DNA of 64,000 bases, taken from NCBI GenBank assembly GCA_017465405.1, contig JAFTWG010000021.1, positions 1 to 64,000 on the forward strand, given 5' to 3'. The DNA is from Alphaproteobacteria bacterium. GTDB lineage: Bacteria > Pseudomonadota > Alphaproteobacteria > RF32 > CAG-239. A model generated the notes under the pieces. It saw nothing but the letters and a program-made list of their open reading frames with translations. It did not search any database and was not told the DNA's origin. Position 1 is the first letter of the stretch, and every line of letters starts with the position of its first letter. Shown here piece after piece: positions 34,153 to 43,261 of the stretch. The translations under genes were made by a program, and so were the position numbers.

Positions 34153-34464
34153 AATTTGTAAGAAATTAAAATTAATCCCATAAGCTTCGTCCGGGAAAAG
34201 TAAGAATCAACGTAAGCGAGCATCAAAAATAAAAATTTTCAACGCCGTTGAAGTTTTGTTTCTACATATTCCCACATATCACTTGAAAGATTAAAATCCT
34301 TATCAACATGAAATGAACCTATATATAATTGACATATACGTAAACTAGAATAATACAAAACTAAGTTTATTATATCATACAAATATTTTTTGTCAAAAAA
34401 ATATGACAAAAATTTTTATATTTTTTAACTTTTATCTGTTATTTATTGTGAACAAGAGGGAAAA
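34153..34464. other. 312-base intergenic region, long leader of the GC-rich orphan
   Basis: It contains the reverse-strand promoter (34369-34396) and a 5'-UTR of about 210 bases. Within the UTR a reverse-strand frame from a TTG at 34358 to TGA at 34239 reads as 39 residues of protein-like composition (GSFHVDKDFNLSSDMWEYV). It might be a leader ORF or the 3' remnant of a lost gene. The right end holds the AGAGGG ribosome site of the methyltransferase gene. Confidence 0.4.
34369..34396 (-). promoter_or_regulatory. Perfect consensus promoter for the GC-rich orphan
   Basis: Reverse strand TTGACA (34396-34391), 16-base spacer, TATAAT (34374-34369). Confidence 0.8.
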
Positions 34465-35400
34465 ATGAAGTCTGCAAAAAATAAAACTATTGATATTAGC
34501 TTAACCGACGGAAAAGAATATTTAGAACGTTGTATATATATCAATCGTAAGATGGAAGAAAAACAGATACTCAACAAAACCATCATCGGCGATTCGCTGA
34601 AAGTGATGGAAAAACTTCCTCGCTCATTTGTCGATTTATTAATTGTAGACCCTCCGTATAATTTAAGCAAAAATTATCATGGAAATAAATTCAATAAAAC
34701 AAATAACAATGAATATGAACAATATACCGTTGCGTGGATTGACAAAGCATTACCTTTGCTAAAACCTAATGCTTCAATTTATGTGTGTTGCGATTGGAAA
34801 TCAAGTTTAGTTATCGGTCCGGTTTTGCAAAGATATTTTCAAATTCAAAACCGTATAACTTGGCAAAGAGAAAAAGGCCGAGGAGCGAGCCATAACTGGA
34901 AAAACGGCATGGAAGATATTTGGTTTGCAACAATGAACGATAATTATATTTTTAACCTTGAAGATGTAAAAATTCGCCGCAAAGTTTTAGCCCCATACAA
35001 AGAAAACGGAAAGCCAAAAGATTGGGAACAAACCGAAGATGGTCGTTTTCGCAATACTTGCCCATCCAATTTTTGGGATGATATATCAATCCCCTACTGG
35101 TCAATGCCCGAAAACACCGCTCATCCGACACAAAAACCGGAAAAACTTATTGCTAAATTGATATTAGCAAGCTCAAATAAGGGAGATGTAGTCTTCGACC
35201 CGTTTTTAGGCTCCGGCACAACATCTGTTACTGCTAAAAAACTGGGACGGCAATACGTTGGCATTGAACAAAATCCCAATTATTGCATTTGGGCAGAAAA
35301 GCGTCTTGAGCTTGCAGAAACAACCTCGCAAATACAAGGTTATTCTGATGGCATTTTTTGGGAAAGAAATGTTCAAATTAACAAAAAAGCTCCGAAATAA
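34465..35400 (+). CDS. Orphan DNA methyltransferase (N6-adenine/N4-cytosine, beta-type order)
   Basis: A 311-aa methyltransferase. The catalytic motif DPPY is at residues 62-65 and the SAM-binding motif FDPFLGSGTT at 244-253, so the order is catalytic first, then SAM site, as in beta-class enzymes. The target-recognition region lies between (WQREKGRGASHNWKNGMEDIW). No restriction gene is adjacent, so it is a solitary enzyme, perhaps regulatory. It lacks the C-terminal extension usual in CcrM. The target site cannot be read. AGAGGG precedes the ATG. Confidence 0.92.
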   Translation: MKSAKNKTIDISLTDGKEYLERCIYINRKMEEKQILNKTIIGDSLKVMEKLPRSFVDLLIVDPPYNLSKNYHGNKFNKTNNNEYEQYTVAWIDKALPLLKPNASIYVCCDWKSSLVIGPVLQRYFQIQNRITWQREKGRGASHNWKNGMEDIWFATMNDNYIFNLEDVKIRRKVLAPYKENGKPKDWEQTEDGRFRNTCPSNFWDDISIPYWSMPENTAHPTQKPEKLIAKLILASSNKGDVVFDPFLGSGTTSVTAKKLGRQYVGIEQNPNYCIWAEKRLELAETTSQIQGYSDGIFWERNVQINKKAPK

Positions 35401-35417
35401 TTTTCGGAGCTTTTTTT
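35383..35417. terminator. Terminator between methyltransferase and kdsB
   Basis: AAAGCTCCGAAA/TTTCGGAGCTTT arms with A and T runs; works for both convergent genes. Confidence 0.8.
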
Positions 35418-35431
35418 ATTTTCTATAGACA

Positions 35432-36205
35432 CTATTTGATAAATTTACGGGCTTCTTCAAGCTCTTCCATTGTATCAATATCAGCCGGAGCATCTTTGTT
35501 CAGCTTGAGTTCACTAACCAATTTAGCTCTGATAATCATACCATCTTCTAAGGCACGAAGTTGTTCCAAAGATTCTCTTGCTTCCAAAACACCTACCGGT
35601 AAGTTTACAATACGTTGCAATGAAGCCGCATTATAAACATAAATACCGATATGATGATAAAAGTCCTTATTATCACATTTTTCAGGATTGCGAATAAATG
35701 GAGCTGCAGCACGAGTAAAGTATAAACAACGACCTTCTGTTTCTCCGTCACGAAGTCCCATTACAATTTTAACGTTATTAGGACTATCAATGTCTGCTTG
35801 TGATTTGAACACCATACCGACTGTTGCAATATCACAACCGGTTTCTTCTACAATCTTAATTAAATCATTATTAATTTCAGGATTAACATTGATGGCATCA
35901 CCTTGGAAATTAACTACGATATCATACTTATTACCTTCGGGATCAAGTTCCTTCAGTGCAGCTGCAATTCTATCTGTACCTGAAGGAAGTTTCGGATCAG
36001 TCAAAATAGCAGGTGCGCCAAACTCTTTACAAGCGTCGATAATAACCTGATCACCGGCAGCAACATACACATCACCGGGAACAACTTTCTTCACGTTTTC
36101 ATAAACACGTTGCAATAAAGTTTTTCCGTTAATATCCAATAACGGTTTATTAGGCAAACGAGTAGATGCCATACGAACCGGAATCATAGTGATAATTTTA
36201 GACAT
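35432..36205 (-). CDS. kdsB: 3-deoxy-manno-octulosonate cytidylyltransferase
   Basis: A 257-aa enzyme that makes CMP-Kdo for lipopolysaccharide. It begins with IPVRMASTRLPNKPLLDING, the CTP-binding signature, and has LPSGTDRIA, VVNFQGDA and HIGIYVYNAASLQRIV. Length and motifs are complete. AGGAG lies upstream of the ATG. Its presence indicates a Kdo-containing outer membrane. Confidence 0.95.
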   Translation of the reverse strand: MSKIITMIPVRMASTRLPNKPLLDINGKTLLQRVYENVKKVVPGDVYVAAGDQVIIDACKEFGAPAILTDPKLPSGTDRIAAALKELDPEGNKYDIVVNFQGDAINVNPEINNDLIKIVEETGCDIATVGMVFKSQADIDSPNNVKIVMGLRDGETEGRCLYFTRAAAPFIRNPEKCDNKDFYHHIGIYVYNAASLQRIVNLPVGVLEARESLEQLRALEDGMIIRAKLVSELKLNKDAPADIDTMEELEEARKFIK

Positions 36206-36279
36206 TTGTTTCTCCTCATAAGTTCTTGCAAATATTTATTGTATATACTATAACAGCAACAAATAAAAGGACAAAAACA

Positions 36280-37365
36280 ATGCAAGTGGATATTTTTGAT
36301 TTTGAATTAGACCGGAGTTTGATAGCTTCTCAACCGGTTAATCCCAGAGATACATCTCGTTTGCTCGATTTGAGCAACGAGAATACTATTAATGACAGAC
36401 ATTTTTATGACCTGCCTGATATTCTACAAAAAGGAGATGTACTGGTTTTTAATGATACTAAAGTTATACCGGCACGTTTGTACGGAGCACGAGGAGAAGC
36501 AAAAGTAGAAGTTACTCTTTATCGTCCGGTTGATGGCATTAAATGGTGGGCATTCATAAAAAATGCGAAAAGATTGCATCCTGATGATACTATTTATTTT
36601 TACACCGATGAAATAACTCCGGAACAAAGCGATTTTTCAGCTAAAGTAATAGAAAAAAAAGATGATGACGGAGTATTGATAAGTTTTAATTGTCCGGCTG
36701 AAATATTAGCAAGCAACTTGCAAAAATATGGCTTAATGCCTCTTCCGCCATATATTAAGAGAGATAAACCGACACAAGGCGGAATATGGGACAAATATAA
36801 TGATAAAGAAAACTATCAAACCATATATGCTCATTATGAAGGTGCGGTTGCTGCTCCTACTGCAGGATTACACTTTACTCCTCAAGTTTTCGAAGCTTTG
36901 GAAAAAAAAGGAATAGAAAAGGCTTTTGTTACGTTACACGTGGGAGCAGGAACATTTCTGCCGGTAAAAACCGATGATACAAAAGATCACAAAATGCACG
37001 CTGAATATGGCGAAATAAATGCTAAAACCTGCGAAATTATAAATAAAGCAAAAAAAGAAGGTCGTCGAATTATTGCTGTAGGAACAACATCGCTCCGTCT
37101 TTTAGAAACTGCAACAGATGACAACGGAGTTGTCCATCCTTACGCAGACAGCACTAATATATTTATCACTCCGGGGTATAAGTTTAAGTTAATTGATATG
37201 ATTATAACTAACTTTCACTTACCGAAATCAACTCTTTTTATGTTAATTTGTGCCATTGCCGGAACAGATAGAATGAAAAAGGCATATCAACATGCCATTG
37301 ATAACAAGTATCGTTTTTATTCTTATGGCGATAGCTCAATTATTAAGTGCGTAAATAAAATTTAA
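36280..37365 (+). CDS. queA: S-adenosylmethionine:tRNA ribosyltransferase-isomerase
   Basis: A 361-aa QueA that adds epoxyqueuosine precursor groups to the wobble base of certain tRNAs. Motifs seen are the N-terminal FDFELDRSLIASQPVNPRDTSRLL, DVLVFNDTKVIPARL, EGAVAAPTAGLHFTP and FHLPKSTLFMLICAIAG. The ATG at 36280 with AAAGGA upstream is preferred to an 18-codon N-terminal extension. Confidence 0.95.
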   Translation: MQVDIFDFELDRSLIASQPVNPRDTSRLLDLSNENTINDRHFYDLPDILQKGDVLVFNDTKVIPARLYGARGEAKVEVTLYRPVDGIKWWAFIKNAKRLHPDDTIYFYTDEITPEQSDFSAKVIEKKDDDGVLISFNCPAEILASNLQKYGLMPLPPYIKRDKPTQGGIWDKYNDKENYQTIYAHYEGAVAAPTAGLHFTPQVFEALEKKGIEKAFVTLHVGAGTFLPVKTDDTKDHKMHAEYGEINAKTCEIINKAKKEGRRIIAVGTTSLRLLETATDDNGVVHPYADSTNIFITPGYKFKLIDMIITNFHLPKSTLFMLICAIAGTDRMKKAYQHAIDNKYRFYSYGDSSIIKCVNKI

Positions 37366-37403
37366 ACTTATCACAATTATAATCATTTTTCAGAAGGTGA
37401 AAA

Positions 37404-38582
37404 GTGATACGAAAATGTAAATATTACCTGCGGCAAATTTTACCGCTAATGCAAAACTCATGGATTCCGGCTGCATTATTGCTGATTTTCGGATGTGTTC
37501 ATTTATTGTTTAATCCCCTTCCCCTATACTTGCAAAATATTTTTCATATTTTATTTTTTGCAATCAATATTACAAGCATTGTATTATTAGGGATGTACAA
37601 CCGAAACAGATCATTATTCAGTATAGTTATAATACTACTGACGTATATTGCTATTAATTATCAAAAACATACTTTCGGAGTTATTTATTACTTAACTCCT
37701 GCTTATATGAATATGACATTTTTAGTTATTATCGGGTTGATATTTTTTTATTTTTTACCCAATCGTCCTTTCTTTTCCATTGATACATTAAGTTTTTTGA
37801 TTGTTATTTTTGCAGCTTTTGCTTTATGTGAATGGTTAAACTCACTGCAAATAAAAATGGATTTCAGTCCTTTTATTGAGTTTGAAAGCGGACTACAAGT
37901 GTTTAGCATTTCTTTATTCATTTTAGGAATTTTGATAATGCTTTTACATTCTTCCATAAATAATAAAATATTAAGCACATATAATGCCTATACCATAATA
38001 AATATTATGTTAGCTATCTATCTTTCTAACCAATCATCAAGCTTATCTTTATTTTTTGTATCTGCTTCACTAACGACCTTGGGCGGAATTGTCAGTCAAC
38101 ACATTTTTACAATCTACAAAGACTCTACAACCGGAATTTTTAACGGAAAAGCATTTATAAAGCATGCCGGAAAAATGAACAATAAATACGGATTGGGGAT
38201 TATTTACATAGATGACTATAAACATTTATTGCAAGCTTTTAGAAAAAGCGGTGCAAATGATGTTGTCAAAATGATAAGCAAACGAATTTCATCTATTGAT
38301 CCGAATGGAATTTTATATCGTTGCACACCAAACGAATTTGTTATTATCTTCCCCAATATTGAAAAAGGAACTGCTTATAAAAGATTAGATGATATTCGTC
38401 GTCAAATTGCCGCATCAGAATTTATACTTCCCAAAATAAAAAGGCCTCTTAAAATCACTGTTTCTTGTTGTATCGCCGTCAGAAAACGTGAGGAAAAAGT
38501 TGCCAATTTATATATGAGAGCTCTAAAAAAACTGCAAAAAGCATCTCGTTTTTCTCAAAATATTACTTCTGAGGCTTCTTAA
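37404..38582 (+). CDS. Membrane protein with degenerate GGDEF domain
   Basis: A 392-aa protein with an N-terminal half of about eight membrane segments (to about residue 230). A GGDEF-like fold follows: DSTTGIFNGKAFIKHAGKMN, GIIYIDDYKHLLQAFRKSGANDVVKMI, and at the signature position RCTPNEFVIIFP (residues 307-312 CTPNEF) instead of GGDEF. It is therefore unlikely to make cyclic-di-GMP and may act as a binding or scaffold domain. The start is GTG with GAAGGTG upstream. The stop overlaps lgt by 20 bases. Confidence 0.82.
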   Translation: MIRKCKYYLRQILPLMQNSWIPAALLLIFGCVHLLFNPLPLYLQNIFHILFFAINITSIVLLGMYNRNRSLFSIVIILLTYIAINYQKHTFGVIYYLTPAYMNMTFLVIIGLIFFYFLPNRPFFSIDTLSFLIVIFAAFALCEWLNSLQIKMDFSPFIEFESGLQVFSISLFILGILIMLLHSSINNKILSTYNAYTIINIMLAIYLSNQSSSLSLFFVSASLTTLGGIVSQHIFTIYKDSTTGIFNGKAFIKHAGKMNNKYGLGIIYIDDYKHLLQAFRKSGANDVVKMISKRISSIDPNGILYRCTPNEFVIIFPNIEKGTAYKRLDDIRRQIAASEFILPKIKRPLKITVSCCIAVRKREEKVANLYMRALKKLQKASRFSQNITSEAS

Positions 38583-39363
38583 AGCAAAAGTACCATAATA
38601 AACTCAAGCCGAATAGCAATACAGGTAATGATAAAATCTGTCCCATAGTTATATAGCCGAAGAAAAATCCGAGCTGTTCATCCGGTTGTCTGTAATATTC
38701 CATAAGCATACGGAAAAAACCATACATAATCACAAATAAGGCAGAAATAACACCATTATTTTTACGAATATTTTGTTTTTTCCATAGCAAATTAAGAACT
38801 ATAAAAATAATTAATCCTTCTGTTACTGCTTCGTATAATTGCGAAGGATGACGCGGCAAAAAACCTCCGCTGGGAAAACGAACTGCCCAAGGAACATCTG
38901 TAACCCTTCCCCATAATTCATCATTTATAAAATTAGCAATTCGTCCCAAAAAAATACCTATCGGAGCAAATAGTGCCGCCATATCGGTAAGGAGCCAAAA
39001 TTTAATTTTTTGAGAATATGCAGTATATAAAATTCCCATGACTGCACCTATTGCACCGCCATGAAAAGACATTCCTCCTTGCCATATTGCAAAAATTTTT
39101 AACGGATTATGTAAATAATATTCTCCGCCATAAAAAAGCACATATCCCAAGCGTCCGCCGACAACAATACCGATTGTCGTGAAAAATACCATATCCTCTA
39201 CTTGCTGGCGAGTAAGCGGTAAATCATATTTTTTAATAAGTCGTAATATTAAAAGCCACGCAGCAACAATACCTACTAAATAAGCCATTGAATACCAACG
39301 AACAGCTATCGGGCCTATAGCAAAAATTACCGGAGAGATTGCCGGAAATTCTAAACCTGTCAT
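38563..39363 (-). CDS. lgt: Prolipoprotein diacylglyceryl transferase
   Basis: A 266-aa inner-membrane enzyme that lipidates the lipobox cysteine of prolipoproteins. Seen are VRWYSMAYLVGI, GGRLGYVLFY, GGMSFHGGAIGA with the essential HGG, and GRIANFINDELWGR, the Lgt signature. GGGAG precedes the ATG. It would process the several lipoproteins of this window. Confidence 0.96.
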   Translation of the reverse strand: MTGLEFPAISPVIFAIGPIAVRWYSMAYLVGIVAAWLLILRLIKKYDLPLTRQQVEDMVFFTTIGIVVGGRLGYVLFYGGEYYLHNPLKIFAIWQGGMSFHGGAIGAVMGILYTAYSQKIKFWLLTDMAALFAPIGIFLGRIANFINDELWGRVTDVPWAVRFPSGGFLPRHPSQLYEAVTEGLIIFIVLNLLWKKQNIRKNNGVISALFVIMYGFFRMLMEYYRQPDEQLGFFFGYITMGQILSLPVLLFGLSLLWYFCFKKPQK

Positions 39364-39605
39364 TTTTATCTCCCAAACAAATTAATTGGTAAAGAGTATA
39401 TTAATTTTCTCAAACATATCCACATCAAAAATTTTTATTTAACAGGCTCAAAAAATATCACATTGTTTTAACGCATTTTTTCTTTTCAAAAAAAAATAAT
39501 AAATAAATAAAGTGGAAAACTTGAATCGGCTGATTGTATTTTGCGACTCGATGATGTTATTTATAATATATAAATTTGCATTGTAAAATGAAACCGGAGC
39601 AATTT

Positions 39606-40103
39606 ATGAACCCGACAAACGGAACAATTTTGACCAATAACCCGATTGATGAAGTTGAAAATTTCCTCAATCTGCGTTCCTATGCAACCGAACGTCGCGG
39701 TTCAAACGAGGTCGTTGTCGCAGTTCAAGGCAAATGGAACGATATGTTGATTTTTTTCTCTTTCGAAGAAAATATGCGCTGTCTTCATATTTCATGTCTT
39801 ATAAACATTGAAAACCAAATAGAAAACAAAAGTAAAATTTTTGAACTGTTAGCATTAATAAATGACGACTTATGGATGGGGCATTTCTCTTATTGGGCAG
39901 AACAAAAAATGATGGTATATCGCCACTCATTATTTTGTAACGAAAAAAGTATTCATTTTGAAGGACAAATTGCTCAAATTATGGATATTGCAATAAAAGA
40001 ATGTGAAAGAATGTATCCGGTATTTAATGTTGTTATGACCAAAGGTATGGAACCGACACAAGCTTTATACCCAATGATGATGGAAACCGTCGGACAAGCA
40101 TAA
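39606..40103 (+). CDS. YbjN domain-containing protein
   Basis: A 165-aa cytoplasmic protein matching the YbjN family pattern seen in alphaproteobacteria: VENFLNLRSYATERRGSNEVVVAVQGKW, MLIFFSFEENMRCLHISCLI, LLALINDDLWMGHFSYWAEQKMMVYRHSL. YbjN proteins may have a chaperone-like role. GGAG precedes the ATG at 39606; an earlier in-frame ATG has none. Confidence 0.82.
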   Translation: MNPTNGTILTNNPIDEVENFLNLRSYATERRGSNEVVVAVQGKWNDMLIFFSFEENMRCLHISCLINIENQIENKSKIFELLALINDDLWMGHFSYWAEQKMMVYRHSLFCNEKSIHFEGQIAQIMDIAIKECERMYPVFNVVMTKGMEPTQALYPMMMETVGQA

Positions 40104-40127
40104 AAAAGAGCCCTTTTTCAAGAGCTC
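40102..40127 (-). terminator. Intrinsic terminator of the 40150-40323 gene
   Basis: Reverse strand GAGCTCTT-GAAA-AAGGGCTC (one G-U) followed by six T. Confidence 0.75.
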
Positions 40128-40149
40128 ATAACGGTTAAACATTGAAAGA

Positions 40150-40323
40150 CTAATCTTTCTTATAATTCTCAAACTCACGGCACAAACGGCGGTAAGTAAG
40201 TTGGGTTGCGGACTGCTTTCCGAAACGGCGCATATCATTATAACGATAAGGAGCTTTATGCCTTATCTCTGTGATTGCCGGTGCGGGAATGCGAAACTCC
40301 GAAATAAGACCCTGAGCTATCAT
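40150..40323 (-). CDS. Small basic orphan protein, SD-less start
   Basis: A 57-aa protein, basic and Arg/Tyr-rich (RHKAPYRYNDMRRFGKQS, LTYRRLCREFENYKKD). No family is recognised. The ATG at 40323 follows TGTCTTAATTTTATT without Shine-Dalgarno sequence; a start 14 codons earlier is possible. A tetraloop terminator follows, as for the other orphan cassettes. Confidence 0.45.
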   Translation of the reverse strand: MIAQGLISEFRIPAPAITEIRHKAPYRYNDMRRFGKQSATQLTYRRLCREFENYKKD

Positions 40324-40431
40324 AATAAAATTAAGACAGCTGATAATTTTAAGATAACTTAACATGTCAGATAATTTTAGAATAGTACGTACATTGGTGC
40401 AAATTATACACCACTATAGCACATTAATCAA

Positions 40432-41388
40432 CTATTTATTTTTTAAAAATTTTCTATACAACAAGACATTATCATTATGTTCTGATAATGTTTTAGCAAA
40501 TCGATGACCTCCATTTCCCTTGGCCACAAAATATAAATAATCTGCAGAACTGGGATTGGCGGCAGCATAAATAGCATCTTTTCCCGGATTACAAATCGGA
40601 GCTGGCGGTAGTCCGTAATTTTTATATGTATTATACGGACTATCGTATTCTAAATCTTTTTTCAAAAGAGAACGCCCCAAACTCTTTTTGCCTAAAGTTA
40701 TTGCATATATCACCGTGGGATCTGTTTGAAGCCTCATTCCTTTATTCAATCTATTAACAAAAACTGCAGCTACATCGTTTCTTTCTTCAGGCAACCCTGT
40801 TTCTTTTTCTATAATAGAAGCCAAAATAAGCAACTCATTTTTATTTTTCAACACACCTACACTATTATTTGCCCAAGCATCACTTAAAACTTTTTCCATT
40901 GCTTTCTGAGCTTGTTTAACAATACTGTTGCGACTATCTCCTTTAGAAAAACTATATGTTTCCGGAAGCATACTGCCTTCTTTTGCGTCTATCGTAATCT
41001 CTCCGACTAAATTAGGCTCATCATTGATAAAATCTATCATTTGTGTTGAAGTCCACCCTTCATTTAGAGTAATCCGGCGATAATAAACTTCTCCGTTTTG
41101 TAGCTGTTTGGCGATTTGCATCATATTTGCTTTAGGCGGAAACATATATTCTCCGGCTTGTAGCTTTTTATCAATCCCCAATCCCCTGACAACTAAACGA
41201 AAAAGCAAGGATGAATTTATCACCCTTGCTTCTTGTAAATCTTTAGATAAACGGCGTACACTTACACCTTTTGCTAATACAATTCCTTTTTCTTCAGTCA
41301 ACTCATTCGGACAATTAATCATATAAATGGCTAATGATGTAATTGCTATAATAAAAACCGTAAATAAGCTGACTAAAAATTTCATCAT
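40432..41388 (-). CDS. mltG: Endolytic murein transglycosylase MltG
   Basis: A 318-aa membrane-anchored YceG-family enzyme that cuts nascent peptidoglycan strands. An N-terminal anchor (VSLFTVFIIAITSLAIYMI) is followed by a LysM-like part (KGVSVRRLSKDL) and the catalytic region ILASIIEKETGLPEERNDVAAVFVNRL with the catalytic Glu, then MRLQTDPTVIYA and YNTYKNYGLPPAPICNPG. It starts on the fabF stop, as in the acpP-fabF-mltG order common in proteobacteria. Confidence 0.95.
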   Translation of the reverse strand: MMKFLVSLFTVFIIAITSLAIYMINCPNELTEEKGIVLAKGVSVRRLSKDLQEARVINSSLLFRLVVRGLGIDKKLQAGEYMFPPKANMMQIAKQLQNGEVYYRRITLNEGWTSTQMIDFINDEPNLVGEITIDAKEGSMLPETYSFSKGDSRNSIVKQAQKAMEKVLSDAWANNSVGVLKNKNELLILASIIEKETGLPEERNDVAAVFVNRLNKGMRLQTDPTVIYAITLGKKSLGRSLLKKDLEYDSPYNTYKNYGLPPAPICNPGKDAIYAAANPSSADYLYFVAKGNGGHRFAKTLSEHNDNVLLYRKFLKNK

Positions 41389-42659
41389 TAGTCTTCAATT
41401 TTTTTGAAAATTACCGATGAGTTTGTTCCTCCAAAGCCAAATGAATTTGACATTGCAGCCTTGATTTCACGTTTTTTAGCTTTTAACGGAACTAAATCCA
41501 TTCCTTCAACTTCAGGAGCCGGATTTTCAAGGTTTAATGTCGGAGGACAAATTTGTTCATTAATCGACTTAATCGTCAAAACAGCTTCTACTGCTCCGGC
41601 AGCACCTAATAAGTGACCAATTGCAGACTTTGTTGAAGACATCGAAACATTTTTGATATTATCGCCAAACAAACGAGCTACAGCCATAGCTTCGCCCACA
41701 TCTCCGGCAGGAGTTGATGTTCCGTGAGCATTTACATAGCCGATATCTTCTAATTTTACGCCATGTTCTTCAGCATGAGAAACAGCCATTTTCATTGCAC
41801 GATATGCACCATCACCGGAAGGAGCGGTAATATGATATGCGTCTCCGCTCATACCATATCCGACAACTTCCGCATAGATTTTTGCACCACGTTTTTTGGC
41901 ATGTTCATATTCTTCCAACACCAACGCACCGGCACCTTCACCCATAACGAAACCGCTACGTCCCTGATCCCACGGACGAGAAGCTTTTTCCGGTTCATCA
42001 TTAAATTCGGCAGTAATTGCTTTCATTCTGGCAAAACCGGATAAACCTAAAATATTAACTGCAGATTCGGCACCACCGGCAAGCATTAAATCAGCATCAC
42101 CACGAGCAATCATAGCCGCAGCATCGCCAATAGCATGAGTACCGGTCGAACAAGCGGTTACGCAAGCATGATTCGGTCCCTTTAATGCAAAACGAATTGA
42201 TAAATGTCCGGAAATCATATTAATCAAACAAGAAGGGATGAAAAATGGAGATACTTTATGAATACTCTTATTTTCCGCAATTAAGACAGAATTTTCATGA
42301 ATGGCACTTAAACCGCCGATTCCCGAGCCCATCATAACACCGGCTCTATAACTGTCTTCTTCATCAAGAGGAGTCCAACCGCTATCTTCCATCGCATCAA
42401 TACCGGCAGCCAAACCGAACAAAATAAACTTATCAACACGACGTTGTTCTTTCGGAGGCATAACGGTATCCGGATCAAATTGGTTCGGTTCTTTACCGAA
42501 AGGAACTTGTCCGGCAATTTTCACCGGTTCGTCATAAAGTTCAATATTTTCAATTTTTCTGATTGCAGATTTTCCCGCAATAACATTGTTCCAGTTATAT
42601 TCAACACCTCGTCCGAAAGGAGATAGCATTCCCATACCTGTTACGACTACTCTTCTCAT
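41388..42659 (-). CDS. fabF: 3-oxoacyl-[acyl-carrier-protein] synthase II
   Basis: A 423-aa condensing enzyme of fatty acid synthesis. The Cys-His-His triad is present: ACSTGTHA, NAHGTSTPAGD and KSAIGHLLGAAGAVEA. The C-terminal NSFGFGGTN is intact. It lies behind acpP, separated by a terminator-like hairpin, and overlaps the mltG start. Confidence 0.97.
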   Translation of the reverse strand: MRRVVVTGMGMLSPFGRGVEYNWNNVIAGKSAIRKIENIELYDEPVKIAGQVPFGKEPNQFDPDTVMPPKEQRRVDKFILFGLAAGIDAMEDSGWTPLDEEDSYRAGVMMGSGIGGLSAIHENSVLIAENKSIHKVSPFFIPSCLINMISGHLSIRFALKGPNHACVTACSTGTHAIGDAAAMIARGDADLMLAGGAESAVNILGLSGFARMKAITAEFNDEPEKASRPWDQGRSGFVMGEGAGALVLEEYEHAKKRGAKIYAEVVGYGMSGDAYHITAPSGDGAYRAMKMAVSHAEEHGVKLEDIGYVNAHGTSTPAGDVGEAMAVARLFGDNIKNVSMSSTKSAIGHLLGAAGAVEAVLTIKSINEQICPPTLNLENPAPEVEGMDLVPLKAKKREIKAAMSNSFGFGGTNSSVIFKKIED

Positions 42660-42704
42660 AAAAAAATTCCTTATTTTATTATCTTTACAAGCAATTTTTA
42701 TATG

Positions 42705-42733
42705 AAAAAACTCGCTTTATGTCAAGCGAGTTT
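42705..42733 (-). terminator. Hairpin between acpP and fabF
   Basis: AAACTCGCTT/AAGCGAGTTT with T run on the reverse strand; would attenuate transcription from acpP into fabF, giving excess acyl carrier protein. Confidence 0.7.
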
Positions 42734-42759
42734 AATCATATATTCCCTTTGAACAAGAA

Positions 42760-42993
42760 TTAAGCGTTTTTGTTCAAATAATCAATAGCGTCTTTAACTG
42801 TCAAGATTTTTTCAGCTGCTTCGTCTGGAATTTCGCAACCGAATTCTTCTTCGAATGCCATAACCAATTCAACGGTATCCAAGCTATCAGCACCTAAATC
42901 ATCGATGAAGCTTGCAGTATCAGTAACCTTAGATTCTTCTACACCAAGGTGTTCTGCAACAATTTTCTTAACGCGATTAGCTGTATCAGTCAT
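42760..42993 (-). CDS. acpP: Acyl carrier protein
   Basis: A 77-aa acidic protein with the phosphopantetheine site [10 protein letters not shown] and typical helices ([34 protein letters not shown]). It carries acyl chains for FabF. The ATG at 42993 has AGAGG upstream; a 15-codon extension is not supported. Confidence 0.97.
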   Translation of the reverse strand: MTDTANRVKKIVAEHLGVEESKVTDTASFIDDLGADSLDTVELVMAFEEEFGCEIPDEAAEKILTVKDAIDYLNKNA

Positions 42994-43261
42994 TTGATAA
43001 ACCTCTAAAATATTAAAACAAATAAAATTCTCGGGCACAAAACTCGGACCCGTGGCTATCTGTTACCACAATTTTATATTAATTGACAAGCATTATTTTT
43101 ATTTTTACCGAAAAATTATTATCATAAAAAGCTATAACCCTTTATTTTTACGACATTTACCACTATTTGCCAGTGTGCAAAAAAACATATTTTTTTATAA
43201 ACTGTTGCTTAAGGCATTTAAAATTCCTATTTATTTAATGTACAATTTAAGGAGATAAATA

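Noticed and set aside
34239..34358. 39-codon reverse frame in the leader of the GC-rich orphan
   Set aside because: Protein-like composition, but it needs a TTG start without a ribosome site; kept only as a note in the intergenic entry.
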